A DNA stretch of 16,466 bases from Syntrophaceae bacterium UBA7544 (lineage in GTDB: Bacteria; Desulfobacterota; Syntrophia; Syntrophales; Smithellaceae), in contig DLME01000209.1 in the NCBI GenBank assembly GCA_002479215.1, positions 412 to 16,877 of the forward strand, read 5' to 3'. The translations under genes and the position numbers were made by a program. Each line of letters starts with the position of its first letter. The stretch's first letter is position 1. Of this stretch, positions 1 through 7,522 are shown piece by piece. The notes below the pieces were generated by a model that was not told the origin of the DNA, made no database searches, and saw only the letters and a program-made list of their open reading frames with translations.

Positions 1-2124
1 GCCGCCTTTGGCGCCGTACATGAATGTCTGGCCGACATCGCCAAACACCACGAGCTTTCCATCTTTCATAATCTGGCATAGCTGGTCCTGAGCATTGCCG
101 TGAACATAAATCTCCATACCGTCAATGCCTGATGCCAGATAGTCACCGGAAGCGCCGTAGACATCAATTCTTACCCCCTGAGTTGCCGGGCCCAAACCAC
201 AGCCGGTAAATCTCTGGCCGCGATATTTGTAAACAATAAAATGCTTCCAGCCGAATTTAAAGGCCTTCACCATCATTACCGCATCGCAATTGTCGCCTTC
301 CGGTTCAAATTGTCCGGCATCAATAATCAGAATTTTCTCATTATTTTTCGGCGCACGAAGTTGATCACGACTGGCATAATTGATGCGGCTGAATCGTGAT
401 TGAGACATTTCTGTAATCAATGGAATGGAGTCAAAAATCTCATCCAGAGCTATCTTTGCAACATGGAGCAGGGAGCGTCTTTTTATCGAACCGGTATTGA
501 ATCTTCGATCAGTCAAAAGCGTTAATGCGGTGATCGCTGCTTGTTTGCCTCTGTCACTTCTTAGCGCGTAACTCTTGATTGTCTCAATGCAGAATCTGAG
601 CTTATCGGGGTTAAAATTGCCAATACTGTCCTTTACATATGTAAACAATTTATCAGCAACAACCGCATAATCATTTTCAGTAAATAAAACAGCAATCTCT
701 CCTTCTATAGACTTGTAATCTTCTGTAACTGTTATCTTTTTCGCTGTATCACAGGCGGATTTGCCTTTCGGGGTTTTAATTACTTTTCCGAATTTGTCGG
801 TACAAATAAGCTTTTTACCATCTGCCGCATCTTTCAGGCTGAAGATAAAAGCGCCGCCGTCGGTATAACTGCCGCCGCGGGCATTCCAATATTTGTCGGC
901 AATGGGCCCGAAACGCGGATCTTCCCGCTCCAGCGAAATCAATGTCGCATCAATGGCCTGCTTTTCCGAACAAATCAGGCCGATTTGGACATCCCCTTCC
1001 TGTAGGGCAAACACTTGAGGACGAAGCATAGCCGTATCAGTAATGCCGATTAGCTGGAATTGGTCGTTTCTAACGTCATTTCTGGCAATGATAAAGAACC
1101 ACGGCCCATCAGGCGAAGAATTGACGTGATTCGTTTGAATGGCTTTATAAAGCTTCTGCTTTTCAGCCGGAAGCATATCAAAATCCATTTCTGAGGTCGG
1201 CGCCATAGCCTCGATCAAGTATTCCAGCGGATATTTATATACCCTGCTCCACAAATCAAGCAGAAGAGCCGCTTCCTCGGTATCTGTAAGAAATAGTGGG
1301 TAGTAATTTCGTTGTTTAAGATATTCTAAGACGGACTGATAGTTGGCAAAATCGCCATTATGCACCAGCGCTTCATTGAGAGCGCTGAATGGATGGCAAC
1401 CGCCAGGATGCCAAACACGGCCACGGGTGGGATATCGCTGATGGGCAAGCCACGCATATGCTTTGAAATCTTCCAGTTTATAATATTTTACAACATTTTC
1501 CGCATATCCCACGATTTTCAGGATCATCATGTTCCTGCCGTGGGACATGACAAATGCTTTTTTTTCGCCAAGAGATGCGTAATAGTGCGTGTTAATCTTA
1601 AAGCTGTTCTGGTAGACAAATTCATCCTCGGCATCCCGCCTGTCCATAGAGGAAAATTTATTGTCCTTAATGAATTTATCCAGTACGTCATCCCTGACGC
1701 GGACGAAATAACGCATGACATCCGGAGGCCGGACATCCAATCCGATACTGCGATAGTCGTCAATTGTGGCGAGTTTTTCCGATTTATCAATCTTAAAATT
1801 AGGTTTGATGAATGTATTTTCCAGCTCCTCATACACGCTTGCATCAAGGAGAGCAATGTGCAACATGTAATCTTCTTCCAGCACCTGTTTAGAAACACCC
1901 AGTGCTTCAGGAATAAACCCGACGGCCCCGATGCCGCCGCCTTTTCCATTACCCCTGTTGTGCATCTGCACGGATGGCTCGAAGATATTTTTCCCGGTTA
2001 CCGGAATAGAACAGATAAAACCGGTGACGCCGCAGCCGCCTTCTTCTTCAGTGTTCGGACTTAAAGGCGGCACCTGGCTGCAAAGTTCAGCACGTGACTT
2101 AATCATTTTTTCAACATTATCCAT
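1..2124 (-). CDS. Class II glutamine amidotransferase fused to GXGXG domain (split glutamate synthase subunit), 3' end cut by window
   Basis: I translated 708 codons without a stop; the gene leaves the window at its 3' end. Residues 1-30 look like a propeptide ending at GG, followed by Cys31 in CGVTGF, the expected N-terminal nucleophile of class II glutaminases. HQRYPTRG (228-235), HNGD (255-258) and DTE (281-283) match the glutamine-binding and oxyanion parts of the fold. The C-terminal part (about 657 onward) shows glycine repeats (GASGDYLASGIDG, VHGNA, GDVGQTFMYGAKGG) typical of the GXGXG beta-helix of glutamate synthase. The family role is to release ammonia from glutamine and pass it to the FMN synthase site, here a separate polypeptide (next gene upstream). 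The start at 2124 is preceded by GGAG ten bases upstream. This is the last visible gene of the minus-strand operon, 167 bp after the FMN subunit. Whether further domains follow is unknown. Confidence 0.9.
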   Translation of the reverse strand, partial: MDNVEKMIKSRAELCSQVPPLSPNTEEEGGCGVTGFICSIPVTGKNIFEPSVQMHNRGNGKGGGIGAVGFIPEALGVSKQVLEEDYMLHIALLDASVYEELENTFIKPNFKIDKSEKLATIDDYRSIGLDVRPPDVMRYFVRVRDDVLDKFIKDNKFSSMDRRDAEDEFVYQNSFKINTHYYASLGEKKAFVMSHGRNMMILKIVGYAENVVKYYKLEDFKAYAWLAHQRYPTRGRVWHPGGCHPFSALNEALVHNGDFANYQSVLEYLKQRNYYPLFLTDTEEAALLLDLWSRVYKYPLEYLIEAMAPTSEMDFDMLPAEKQKLYKAIQTNHVNSSPDGPWFFIIARNDVRNDQFQLIGITDTAMLRPQVFALQEGDVQIGLICSEKQAIDATLISLEREDPRFGPIADKYWNARGGSYTDGGAFIFSLKDAADGKKLICTDKFGKVIKTPKGKSACDTAKKITVTEDYKSIEGEIAVLFTENDYAVVADKLFTYVKDSIGNFNPDKLRFCIETIKSYALRSDRGKQAAITALTLLTDRRFNTGSIKRRSLLHVAKIALDEIFDSIPLITEMSQSRFSRINYASRDQLRAPKNNEKILIIDAGQFEPEGDNCDAVMMVKAFKFGWKHFIVYKYRGQRFTGCGLGPATQGVRIDVYGASGDYLASGIDGMEIYVHGNAQDQLCQIMKDGKLVVFGDVGQTFMYGAKGG

Positions 2125-2143
2125 TATTAGCAAACTCCGCTTT

Positions 2144-2185
2144 ATCCCGTTAGAAATAATATTTCTCATGAATTTCTAACGGGAT
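2144..2185. repeat. Short inverted repeat, CCCGTTAGA family (copy 1)
   Basis: Perfect 14-bp arms ATCCCGTTAGAAAT (2144-2157) and its complement (2172-2185) enclose a 14-base loop. It lies directly upstream of the ribosome-binding site of the amidotransferase gene. The same arms recur at 12475-12574, so this is a family rather than a chance palindrome. It could be a terminal remnant of a small mobile element or a stem-loop in the operon mRNA; there is no T-run to make it a standard terminator. Confidence 0.75.
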
Positions 2186-2192
2186 TTATTTA

Positions 2193-2300
2193 CCTCGTTA
2201 GAGAAAGTCCCAACTCCTGTTGGGGATTAAAATCCTGTAAGACAGCCGGCTGTTTAATGCCGCCATCTGAAATCGCAAAACGCCCGCTGCTCTAACGGGG
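2193..2300. repeat. Inverted-repeat element, CCCGTTAGA family (copy 2), supplying a stop codon
   Basis: Left arm CCTCGTTAGAG (2193-2203) pairs with CTCTAACGGGG (2290-2300) at 10 of 11 positions, giving an element of about 108 bp. The interior holds a 6-bp hairpin CCCAAC/GTTGGG (2209-2224) and a perfect 12-bp palindrome ACAGCCGGCTGT (2242-2253). The right arm overlaps the end of the FMN glutamate synthase gene, whose TAG stop (2292-2294 on minus) lies inside the repeat. No open reading frame fits inside, so it would be non-autonomous if mobile. Confidence 0.6.
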
Positions 2301-3782
2301 CGCGCTATAATCTATGTGCTCCAGCAAATCCGTCCGACCAACAAGCTCTCTGACGCTTCTCATACCGAACTTCTGGAGGATTTCCACAAGCTGGACATTC
2401 CAGGCATGGTACATATTAACAAGGCGTTGTGTAGCCCATTCTTCCCCAAAGAGGGCGGAAAGCTCAGAATCAGTTGAGGCAATACCACGGGCGCAGCCGC
2501 GTCCCGACTCGCAGTTTCCGCAACGGACACATTCCAGCGAGACCAATTCCGCTGTGCCGATGACCGCGCCATCTGCACCCAGGCAAATTGCTTTGGCCAG
2601 GTCATGAGCAGTCCGTATACCGCCTGATGCAATGAGCGTCATTGCTTCCCGGGCACCTTCTTCCTTTAAAAAATTATGAACTTTTATTATGGCATATTCT
2701 ATCGGCATGGCAATATTCTTCTTGGCAATGTCTGGTGCCGCGCCGGTACCACCGTAACCGCCGTCAATATGAATAATATGCGCGCCGGCATAGTACGAAC
2801 CGACGGCAACCATGTCTACATCATTAGGAGTAGAAACTTTAACAGAGACCAAGGCCTGGGGATTGATTTCTTTGATCCAGTCAATGTGCTTCTTGTGATC
2901 TTCGATGGAATACACCGAGTGAAACGGAAAAGGCGAAAACAACGAGGTACCCTGGACTGCTTCGCGCATTCGGGCAACGCTTTCCGTATTTTTTTCTCCC
3001 AGGAGATGACCGCCAAGTCCCGGCTTTGCACCTTGAGCGTACTTAAATTCCACTATTCTCACCCGCTGTATTGTTTCTTCACGTACACCAAACAGACCGG
3101 TTGCCACTTGAGTAATAACGTTGTGGTCATAGGGTTGAAGCATTTCCGGGTATCCTCCCTCACCGGTACAGGTAAAGGTATTCCATATCGTAGCATTGCG
3201 TGCTTTGGAAAGCATGGTGGGCAGGCTTACCGAACCGAAGGACATCCCGCCGCCATAGACGGGCGTGGAAATGACAATGTTTGCCCGGCCATCATTTCTG
3301 CGGTTCAGCGTAATTTCCGTGGAGATTTCCAACTTATCAATTTTGGGCCGGCCGGGAGGAAATTTAAACCGCAGCTTGTCGAAGCCGCCGCCGGAATTGC
3401 CGATATTATATTCAAGATCCTTTCGCTCCGGCGGATAGCCGGTTTCCGCCATGATCCAGGTCGCGGTAATCATGTCCGCTGTCCAGCGATAATCTCCCAG
3501 TGTTTCATACATGGGATTCAGGGAGAGGCTCAATGCTTTGCGTGGACACTTGGCAACGCAGTAAAAATCGTTGTTTTGGCATTCGAAGCCGATGCATTTA
3601 TAGTTAATCGGTGGTCTCACCCGGTTATGCCCTTCAACCCTTTCATGAACTCCGTAGGGGCATGATTTGGCGCAAGTACCGCAGTTGATACACGTGTTAG
3701 ACCTGGTGACTTTATATTTTGCCACTTGGTGCTTGAATCGCGAAGGCATCTTTTTAATTTTTACAGCCGAAGGTGGTTTCAT
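2292..3782 (-). CDS. gltB: Ferredoxin-fused FMN-binding glutamate synthase, archaeal-type catalytic subunit
   Basis: 496 aa. The N-terminus carries two Fe-S cluster motifs: CINCGTCAKSC (Cys31, 34, 37, 41) and a variant set Cys63, 68, 75, 79. The FMN barrel follows, with KYAQGAKPGLGGHL (247-260), KVSTPNDV (315-322), HIDGGYGGTGAAP (338-350) and the phosphate-loop region IASGGIRTAHDLAKAICLGAD (from 384). Cys418, 421, 424 and 430 (CVRCGNCESGRGC) occupy the place of the 3Fe-4S ligands of GltB. The family combines 2-oxoglutarate with ammonia from the glutaminase subunit to make glutamate, using electrons delivered through FMN and Fe-S clusters. Its ATG overlaps the stop of the upstream paralogue as ATGA, implying translational coupling. 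The last codons and stop come from an inverted-repeat element. Electron source is not evident: no GltD is adjacent upstream. Confidence 0.92.
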   Translation of the reverse strand: MKPPSAVKIKKMPSRFKHQVAKYKVTRSNTCINCGTCAKSCPYGVHERVEGHNRVRPPINYKCIGFECQNNDFYCVAKCPRKALSLSLNPMYETLGDYRWTADMITATWIMAETGYPPERKDLEYNIGNSGGGFDKLRFKFPPGRPKIDKLEISTEITLNRRNDGRANIVISTPVYGGGMSFGSVSLPTMLSKARNATIWNTFTCTGEGGYPEMLQPYDHNVITQVATGLFGVREETIQRVRIVEFKYAQGAKPGLGGHLLGEKNTESVARMREAVQGTSLFSPFPFHSVYSIEDHKKHIDWIKEINPQALVSVKVSTPNDVDMVAVGSYYAGAHIIHIDGGYGGTGAAPDIAKKNIAMPIEYAIIKVHNFLKEEGAREAMTLIASGGIRTAHDLAKAICLGADGAVIGTAELVSLECVRCGNCESGRGCARGIASTDSELSALFGEEWATQRLVNMYHAWNVQLVEILQKFGMRSVRELVGRTDLLEHIDYSAPR

Positions 3783-5188
3783 ACGTTTACTGTTTCTCTT
3801 TTTTTAAATAATTTTCCAAAGGTATCATTATCAATTTCTTCAAAGAAGATTGCTCTTCCAGATTCACCGCGCAGACGGCGTGCCTCACGAATACCCATGG
3901 CGCCCATTACCTCCAAAAGCTGCGAATGCCATGCACCCATAAGGTTAATAATCCTCTGCGTTAAAGTTCGTACCGGAATTTTTTCCAGTCCTTCGGGGAT
4001 AATAAGTAGTTTTTCCGGTTCTTCATACAGGCGGGCACCAAGCGCAATAAGCAACGGTAAATCTACGGCTGTTAAATCCGCACCGCAGATCATTGCTTTG
4101 GGCACATGCTCGGCCATGGCAATACCTCCGGAGGCAATAATCGTAACCTCATCGCGAATCCTGTCATCAATTAGCTTGAGATGAACAGCACGGATAATAT
4201 CCTTGAGGAGCCGACGATTGTAATCAGTTGAACCATTAACTTCCCTACCGCGGTAATCGGCTACGATATGAATAATCTCAGCGCCATTTTGCGTAAGCTT
4301 GGAAACAATGGTTTCCACGGATTTCGTTGCCGGAATTCGAATGATCGTAAGGGCATTACTTATTTTTTTAATTTTATCTTTTGCTGCCGGGAAATTACTC
4401 AGCAGTTCATCGGCATACTCAATGGCCACAATTCTTGTATTTTTAATCAATCCCTGATGCTTGTCGATTTCTTTATGAGAAATTAAAGGGATGATGTTTT
4501 TAATGTATTTTTTTCTATCAGACGCAATATCACCCGCAGGCAAAACAATACATGTGTTGAGCTCTACAGCTGCTTTTACTAATGCGGCCTTTACATTCGG
4601 GCTTAGATTATCTGGTGGAAGATCAAAGATTATGGGGATCGGAATATCAACCGTATCATGAACTTTCGATAACAATTTGCCTTTTTCATCAAACGTCAGG
4701 TGATTGAGTTTCCGGCCCAGTTCGACGGATGTGTTGATATATTCCCGCCCATGAATTCCGTCGCGCGTCGGCCGGACAATTTCGGACATGTCGGTCCACA
4801 TACCGTCAAACCCTGATCCGGTAAACGGCCCTCTGTAACCGGCACCGGTAACAGGAACCTTGCCGTCCTCTGCCTGCTTCCATAAGGTAATAAATATATC
4901 AGATTTCCAGTATGAACCACCGATATTCAAAAAGTCCTTGTCCAGAGATTTTTCCAGTGCTCCTCTTGGACATTCTTGAATGCACCTAAAACAGTTTCTG
5001 CAGACTACAGTGTTGGGATCGGCCATTTTTCGCGGGTCATCTTTACGTCGCTTATGCGCCTCGTAAATGCACACCTTTGTACACTTGCCGCAATTAATGC
5101 AGTTTTCCCCCCGCTCAATATTAAATTTGAATACATAATCCAGATTAAGCGGCGTTACTTTAGAATTAATATGATATTTCTTTGGCAT
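3779..5188 (-). CDS. Degenerate glutamate-synthase-like ferredoxin/FMN-barrel paralogue
   Basis: 469 aa, colinear with the neighbouring FMN glutamate synthase. Both begin with a CINCGxCxKxC ferredoxin motif (here Cys30, 33, 36, 40, then Cys63, 66, 69, 73). Both share IIASGGI...AHD/AEH...GAD (here from about 350) and end with TQR..N...AW..QL.E....G.R..R.L (from 410). The paralogue has lost the KPGLGGHL motif (aligned segment EYADELLSNFPAAK, 257-270), the GGYGGTGAAP motif (aligned VADYRGREVNGS, 308-319) and the whole C-terminal cysteine set. An FMN-like phosphate loop may persist, but the glutamate-forming site and 3Fe-4S cluster look absent. A role as electron-transfer or structural partner of the active subunit is inferred. 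The gene lies 44 bp after the FAD/Fe-S gene and overlaps the next by 4 bp. The ATG has only a weak upstream purine stretch. Confidence 0.85.
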   Translation of the reverse strand: MPKKYHINSKVTPLNLDYVFKFNIERGENCINCGKCTKVCIYEAHKRRKDDPRKMADPNTVVCRNCFRCIQECPRGALEKSLDKDFLNIGGSYWKSDIFITLWKQAEDGKVPVTGAGYRGPFTGSGFDGMWTDMSEIVRPTRDGIHGREYINTSVELGRKLNHLTFDEKGKLLSKVHDTVDIPIPIIFDLPPDNLSPNVKAALVKAAVELNTCIVLPAGDIASDRKKYIKNIIPLISHKEIDKHQGLIKNTRIVAIEYADELLSNFPAAKDKIKKISNALTIIRIPATKSVETIVSKLTQNGAEIIHIVADYRGREVNGSTDYNRRLLKDIIRAVHLKLIDDRIRDEVTIIASGGIAMAEHVPKAMICGADLTAVDLPLLIALGARLYEEPEKLLIIPEGLEKIPVRTLTQRIINLMGAWHSQLLEVMGAMGIREARRLRGESGRAIFFEEIDNDTFGKLFKKRETVNV

Positions 5189-5232
5189 AGTTCTTAACTC
5201 ATCGTTTAAATAATAAAGTTATTACCGTCGAT

Positions 5233-7083
5233 TCAGTTATTTCGCTCTACCATCTCCCAGTAATCCTTGCTAACGTCAACCTCTTTAAGAAATTCGTCAA
5301 TTTTATCTTCGGGGCGACCGAATTTCCCCTCAATCCTTTTTTCCAGTGCATCCCAGAGCATCATCAGCTCAAGATTAGTTTGGCATATTTCTTCGCAGGC
5401 CTTGCAATGCATGCACATAAATACATTTTCCACTTCTTCCTGCGTAACGTTTTTACCCTCAATAATCTTTTTCGCCAGAGCGATTTTGCCTTTTGCCGTC
5501 AGAGCTTCATTTCCCGTAACAAGATAAGCCGGACATACGGCAATGCAGTTTCCGCATTTGGCACAGGCATGAGTAGTCAGCTCAAAATCGAGACTGTCGA
5601 TTTTCTTATCCTTGCCCATAAGCAGTATTGCAATTTTCCCAATAACTGGTGACAGCAAGATCAGTATCTTTATGGAAAAGCTAAAAATGGACGGACGAAA
5701 AACGACCGCCGGAATATTGAAAAATTTTGATTTGATACCGAAAAACTTACCCGGATTCATGATATTATTCGGATCAACCTTAGCTTTGTATGCCAGAAGT
5801 TTTTGTTTCTTTTCGCTGTCGTATAGATAATTAAAAAAGCCTGCATTCCAAATACCTAATCCATACGGTTCTGCTCCCATAGAAACAGCCGTCTTGATAA
5901 GCATCATCGCCAATGGTAAGTCGATATAATATTTAAACTTTCTGGAATCGCAAAGATAATTGGTCATGATCAGAGCCATTTTAGTATCAATAATCTGAGA
6001 ATCAATGAATATTTCCACGCCAAAATTGGCTCCCAGTTTTTTTGCTTTTTCAATAAATCCCGCAGCCGACCCTATGGGTATAATACTTTCACTGCTCAGA
6101 ATTGATGGTCCGAGGCGCTTTGTCTTCATGCCAAAAAGCCGCTCATTCCATAAATAACTGGCAACATAGCGAGGCGCTTCTTCGAGATTACCGCTTTGCC
6201 CTATGATTGTTGAAAACTTTTTATCTTCTTCAGAGCTGCTAAATTCCATCAACACTCCCGCACTCTTTTTAAATACCTTCGAATGCATAATTTCATTGAT
6301 GTCATTTAAGTGATTCTCATCAAGAAAACGGATTGCATTAGGCTTCAGTGCATCTGCCTGTCCTGCTTTGATGATTTTTTCAATGAACATGAAAGCTTCT
6401 TTGTCACTTTCAAAATAGAACAGATGCGAATAGGACGCCTGAGGAACATCACGTAATTTGAGGTTTACTTCAACAATGATTCCAAACTCACCTTCCGTAG
6501 AAACGAAGTAATTGAACTCAGGATCACTGGGATTAAGCTTTTTAGACTGACCGGATGGTGTTATGACCGTCATCGAGTCAATTTGGTTGGATAAGTGGCC
6601 ATAGCGAAAACTGTTAATGCCGTAACCACCTGTGGCAATCCAACCGGCGACTGTAGAAAACTTACTCGATGGATACGTCATCAGACATAAACCTTCTTTT
6701 TTGGCCAGAATGTCAATATCGCTCCATCTTGCTCCTGCTTCTACAGTTATGGTCTTTTGCGCTTTGTTGAGATAAAGGATTTTTCGAAAAGGGGACAAAT
6801 CAATAACTATTCCCGCATTTGTCGGAATTACTCCCCCAAATCCCCACGATGCCGCGCCCCTGGGGATAACCGGTATTTTTTTTTCGGTGGCAAATGCCAA
6901 AACTTTTTTTATTTCTTCGGCGTTTTTCGGCTGAACGACAAAATCAGGTTGTATTTGAAACAAAATTTTGGTCATGATCGTAGGAACATCACCCATATCA
7001 TGGCTGTACATTTCTTTTTCTTCGTCTTTATCGATAATTTTTATATCGCCCGCAATTTTCTTGAATTCCTCAGCCAGTTTCAT
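5233..7083 (-). CDS. GlcD-type FAD-linked oxidoreductase fused to two-cluster Fe-S domain
   Basis: 616 aa. The first part is a PCMH/VAO-type FAD domain: VIPRGAASWGFGG (72-84), VAGWIATGGYGINSFRYG (145-162) and the EGEFGI segment (197-202). The cap region ends with DPNNIMNPGKFFG (437-449), the usual C-terminal signature of FAD-linked oxidase (GlcD/LDH) proteins. A hydrophobic stretch (about 468-489) links to a GlcF/GlpC-like Fe-S domain with Cys507, 510, 513, 517 and Cys557, 560, 563, 567, suitable for two 4Fe-4S clusters. Relatives oxidise 2-hydroxy acids such as lactate, glycolate or 2-hydroxyglutarate; the substrate here cannot be read from sequence. As first gene of the glutamate synthase operon it is the natural candidate electron donor in place of GltD, but that is inference. 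A GGAAGAG tract about 11 bases upstream supports the start. The hydrophobic linker might touch the membrane. Confidence 0.85.
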   Translation of the reverse strand: MKLAEEFKKIAGDIKIIDKDEEKEMYSHDMGDVPTIMTKILFQIQPDFVVQPKNAEEIKKVLAFATEKKIPVIPRGAASWGFGGVIPTNAGIVIDLSPFRKILYLNKAQKTITVEAGARWSDIDILAKKEGLCLMTYPSSKFSTVAGWIATGGYGINSFRYGHLSNQIDSMTVITPSGQSKKLNPSDPEFNYFVSTEGEFGIIVEVNLKLRDVPQASYSHLFYFESDKEAFMFIEKIIKAGQADALKPNAIRFLDENHLNDINEIMHSKVFKKSAGVLMEFSSSEEDKKFSTIIGQSGNLEEAPRYVASYLWNERLFGMKTKRLGPSILSSESIIPIGSAAGFIEKAKKLGANFGVEIFIDSQIIDTKMALIMTNYLCDSRKFKYYIDLPLAMMLIKTAVSMGAEPYGLGIWNAGFFNYLYDSEKKQKLLAYKAKVDPNNIMNPGKFFGIKSKFFNIPAVVFRPSIFSFSIKILILLSPVIGKIAILLMGKDKKIDSLDFELTTHACAKCGNCIAVCPAYLVTGNEALTAKGKIALAKKIIEGKNVTQEEVENVFMCMHCKACEEICQTNLELMMLWDALEKRIEGKFGRPEDKIDEFLKEVDVSKDYWEMVERNN

Positions 7084-7172
7084 ATTCTATATATCTCTTC
7101 CATAACTATAATATTCAGATTTTTTTGTTCTCAGCGCAACACGAAAAATATATATTGCAGCGAGGGTTATAA

Positions 7173-7189
7173 AGCAATATAAATGCCAA
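7173..7189 (-). promoter_or_regulatory. Sigma-54 (-24/-12) promoter for the glutamate synthase operon
   Basis: Read on the minus strand the site is TTGGCATTTATATTGCT. The GG (7187-7186) and GC (7175-7174) doublets are exactly 10 bases apart, and TTGGCA and TTGC match the RpoN consensus in full. The predicted start is near 7162, leaving a leader of about 79 bases before the ATG at 7083. A matching site faces glnA. Caution: it overlaps a short TTG-initiated open frame encoding LLAFILL here. Confidence 0.75.
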
Positions 7190-7364
7190 CAAAAAATGTG
7201 AGCAAAATAACCCCCAAATGGATTCTATATTCAATAGAAACCAAGGGATAGTTGAAGTTGCCAACAATAGAACAACAAAAATAATTTGCCTAATATACAA
7301 TAAAAAACTTTATACTGAGTCAATTAAGTTCGAGAAGTCAAATCAAGAAATAATCGCCGAATAA

Positions 7365-7413
7365 ATTGTTACAATATTGTTCTTTGTCGTTATTGACAAT
7401 ACAAAATTGTTCT
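7365..7413. promoter_or_regulatory. Repeat cluster, candidate activator binding region
   Basis: ATTGTTACAAT (7365-7375) is a short dyad. ATTGTTCT occurs twice as a direct repeat (7376-7383 and 7406-7413, 30 bases apart, about three helical turns). Between them lies the dyad TTGTC-N6-GACAA (7384-7399). The pattern does not match the classic NtrC site (GCACC...GGTGC), so the binding protein is unknown. It sits upstream of both sigma-54 promoters, where an enhancer-binding protein would be expected. Confidence 0.4.
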
Positions 7414-7420
7414 CTATGAG
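7393..7420 (+). promoter_or_regulatory. Possible sigma-70 promoter toward glnA
   Basis: A perfect TTGACA (7393-7398) is followed after 16 bases by TATGAG (7415-7420), 4 of 6 to the -10 consensus. It would give a longer, basal glnA transcript in addition to the sigma-54 one, as in the two-promoter arrangement known for enteric glnA. The -35 overlaps the GACAA half of a dyad, so a protein binding there could block it. Weak -10, so tentative. Confidence 0.3.
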
Positions 7421-7450
7421 AACTTAAAGTTTGTCTTATTTATAGTAAAG

Positions 7451-7484
7451 ATCAATAAATATCAATTGTTTTATTGATTTTTTT
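7451..7484 (+). terminator. AT-rich hairpin with T-run between candidate basal promoter and sigma-54 site
   Basis: Perfect 9-bp arms ATCAATAAA (7451-7459) and TTTATTGAT (7470-7478) are followed by seven T residues (7478-7484). The shape is that of an intrinsic terminator, but the stem has only one G-C-type pair and may be too weak. It could instead be an operator dyad. It lies about 25 bp upstream of the sigma-54 promoter of glnA. Confidence 0.3.
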
Positions 7485-7505
7485 ATTTTACCTATCAGAT
7501 GGGAA

Positions 7506-7522
7506 TTGGCATAGCTGTTGCT
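7506..7522 (+). promoter_or_regulatory. Sigma-54 (-24/-12) promoter for glnA
   Basis: TTGGCATAGCTGTTGCT has GG (7508-7509) and GC (7520-7521) separated by 10 bases, with full TTGGCA and TTGC matches to the RpoN consensus. The predicted start is near 7533, giving a leader of about 116 bases. Nitrogen-limited transcription of glnA from a sigma-54 promoter is established in other proteobacteria, which supports this reading. Confidence 0.8.

Noticed and set aside
1068..1076. TTTCTAACG match to the repeat arms inside the amidotransferase gene
   Set aside because: No partner arm nearby and the bases encode normal residues; a chance match.
1360..2064. 234-codon plus-strand frame over the amidotransferase gene
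   Set aside because: The minus-strand frame carries the catalytic motifs (CGVTGF, HQRYP, HNG); the plus frame shows no family features.
2144..2300. CRISPR array
   Set aside because: The repeated arms alternate in orientation and spacing is irregular, unlike direct repeats with uniform spacers; no cas genes are present.
2676..3665. 329-codon open frame on the plus strand
   Set aside because: Lies antisense within the FMN glutamate synthase gene, has no recognisable domain, and has an odd composition; a shadow of the real gene.
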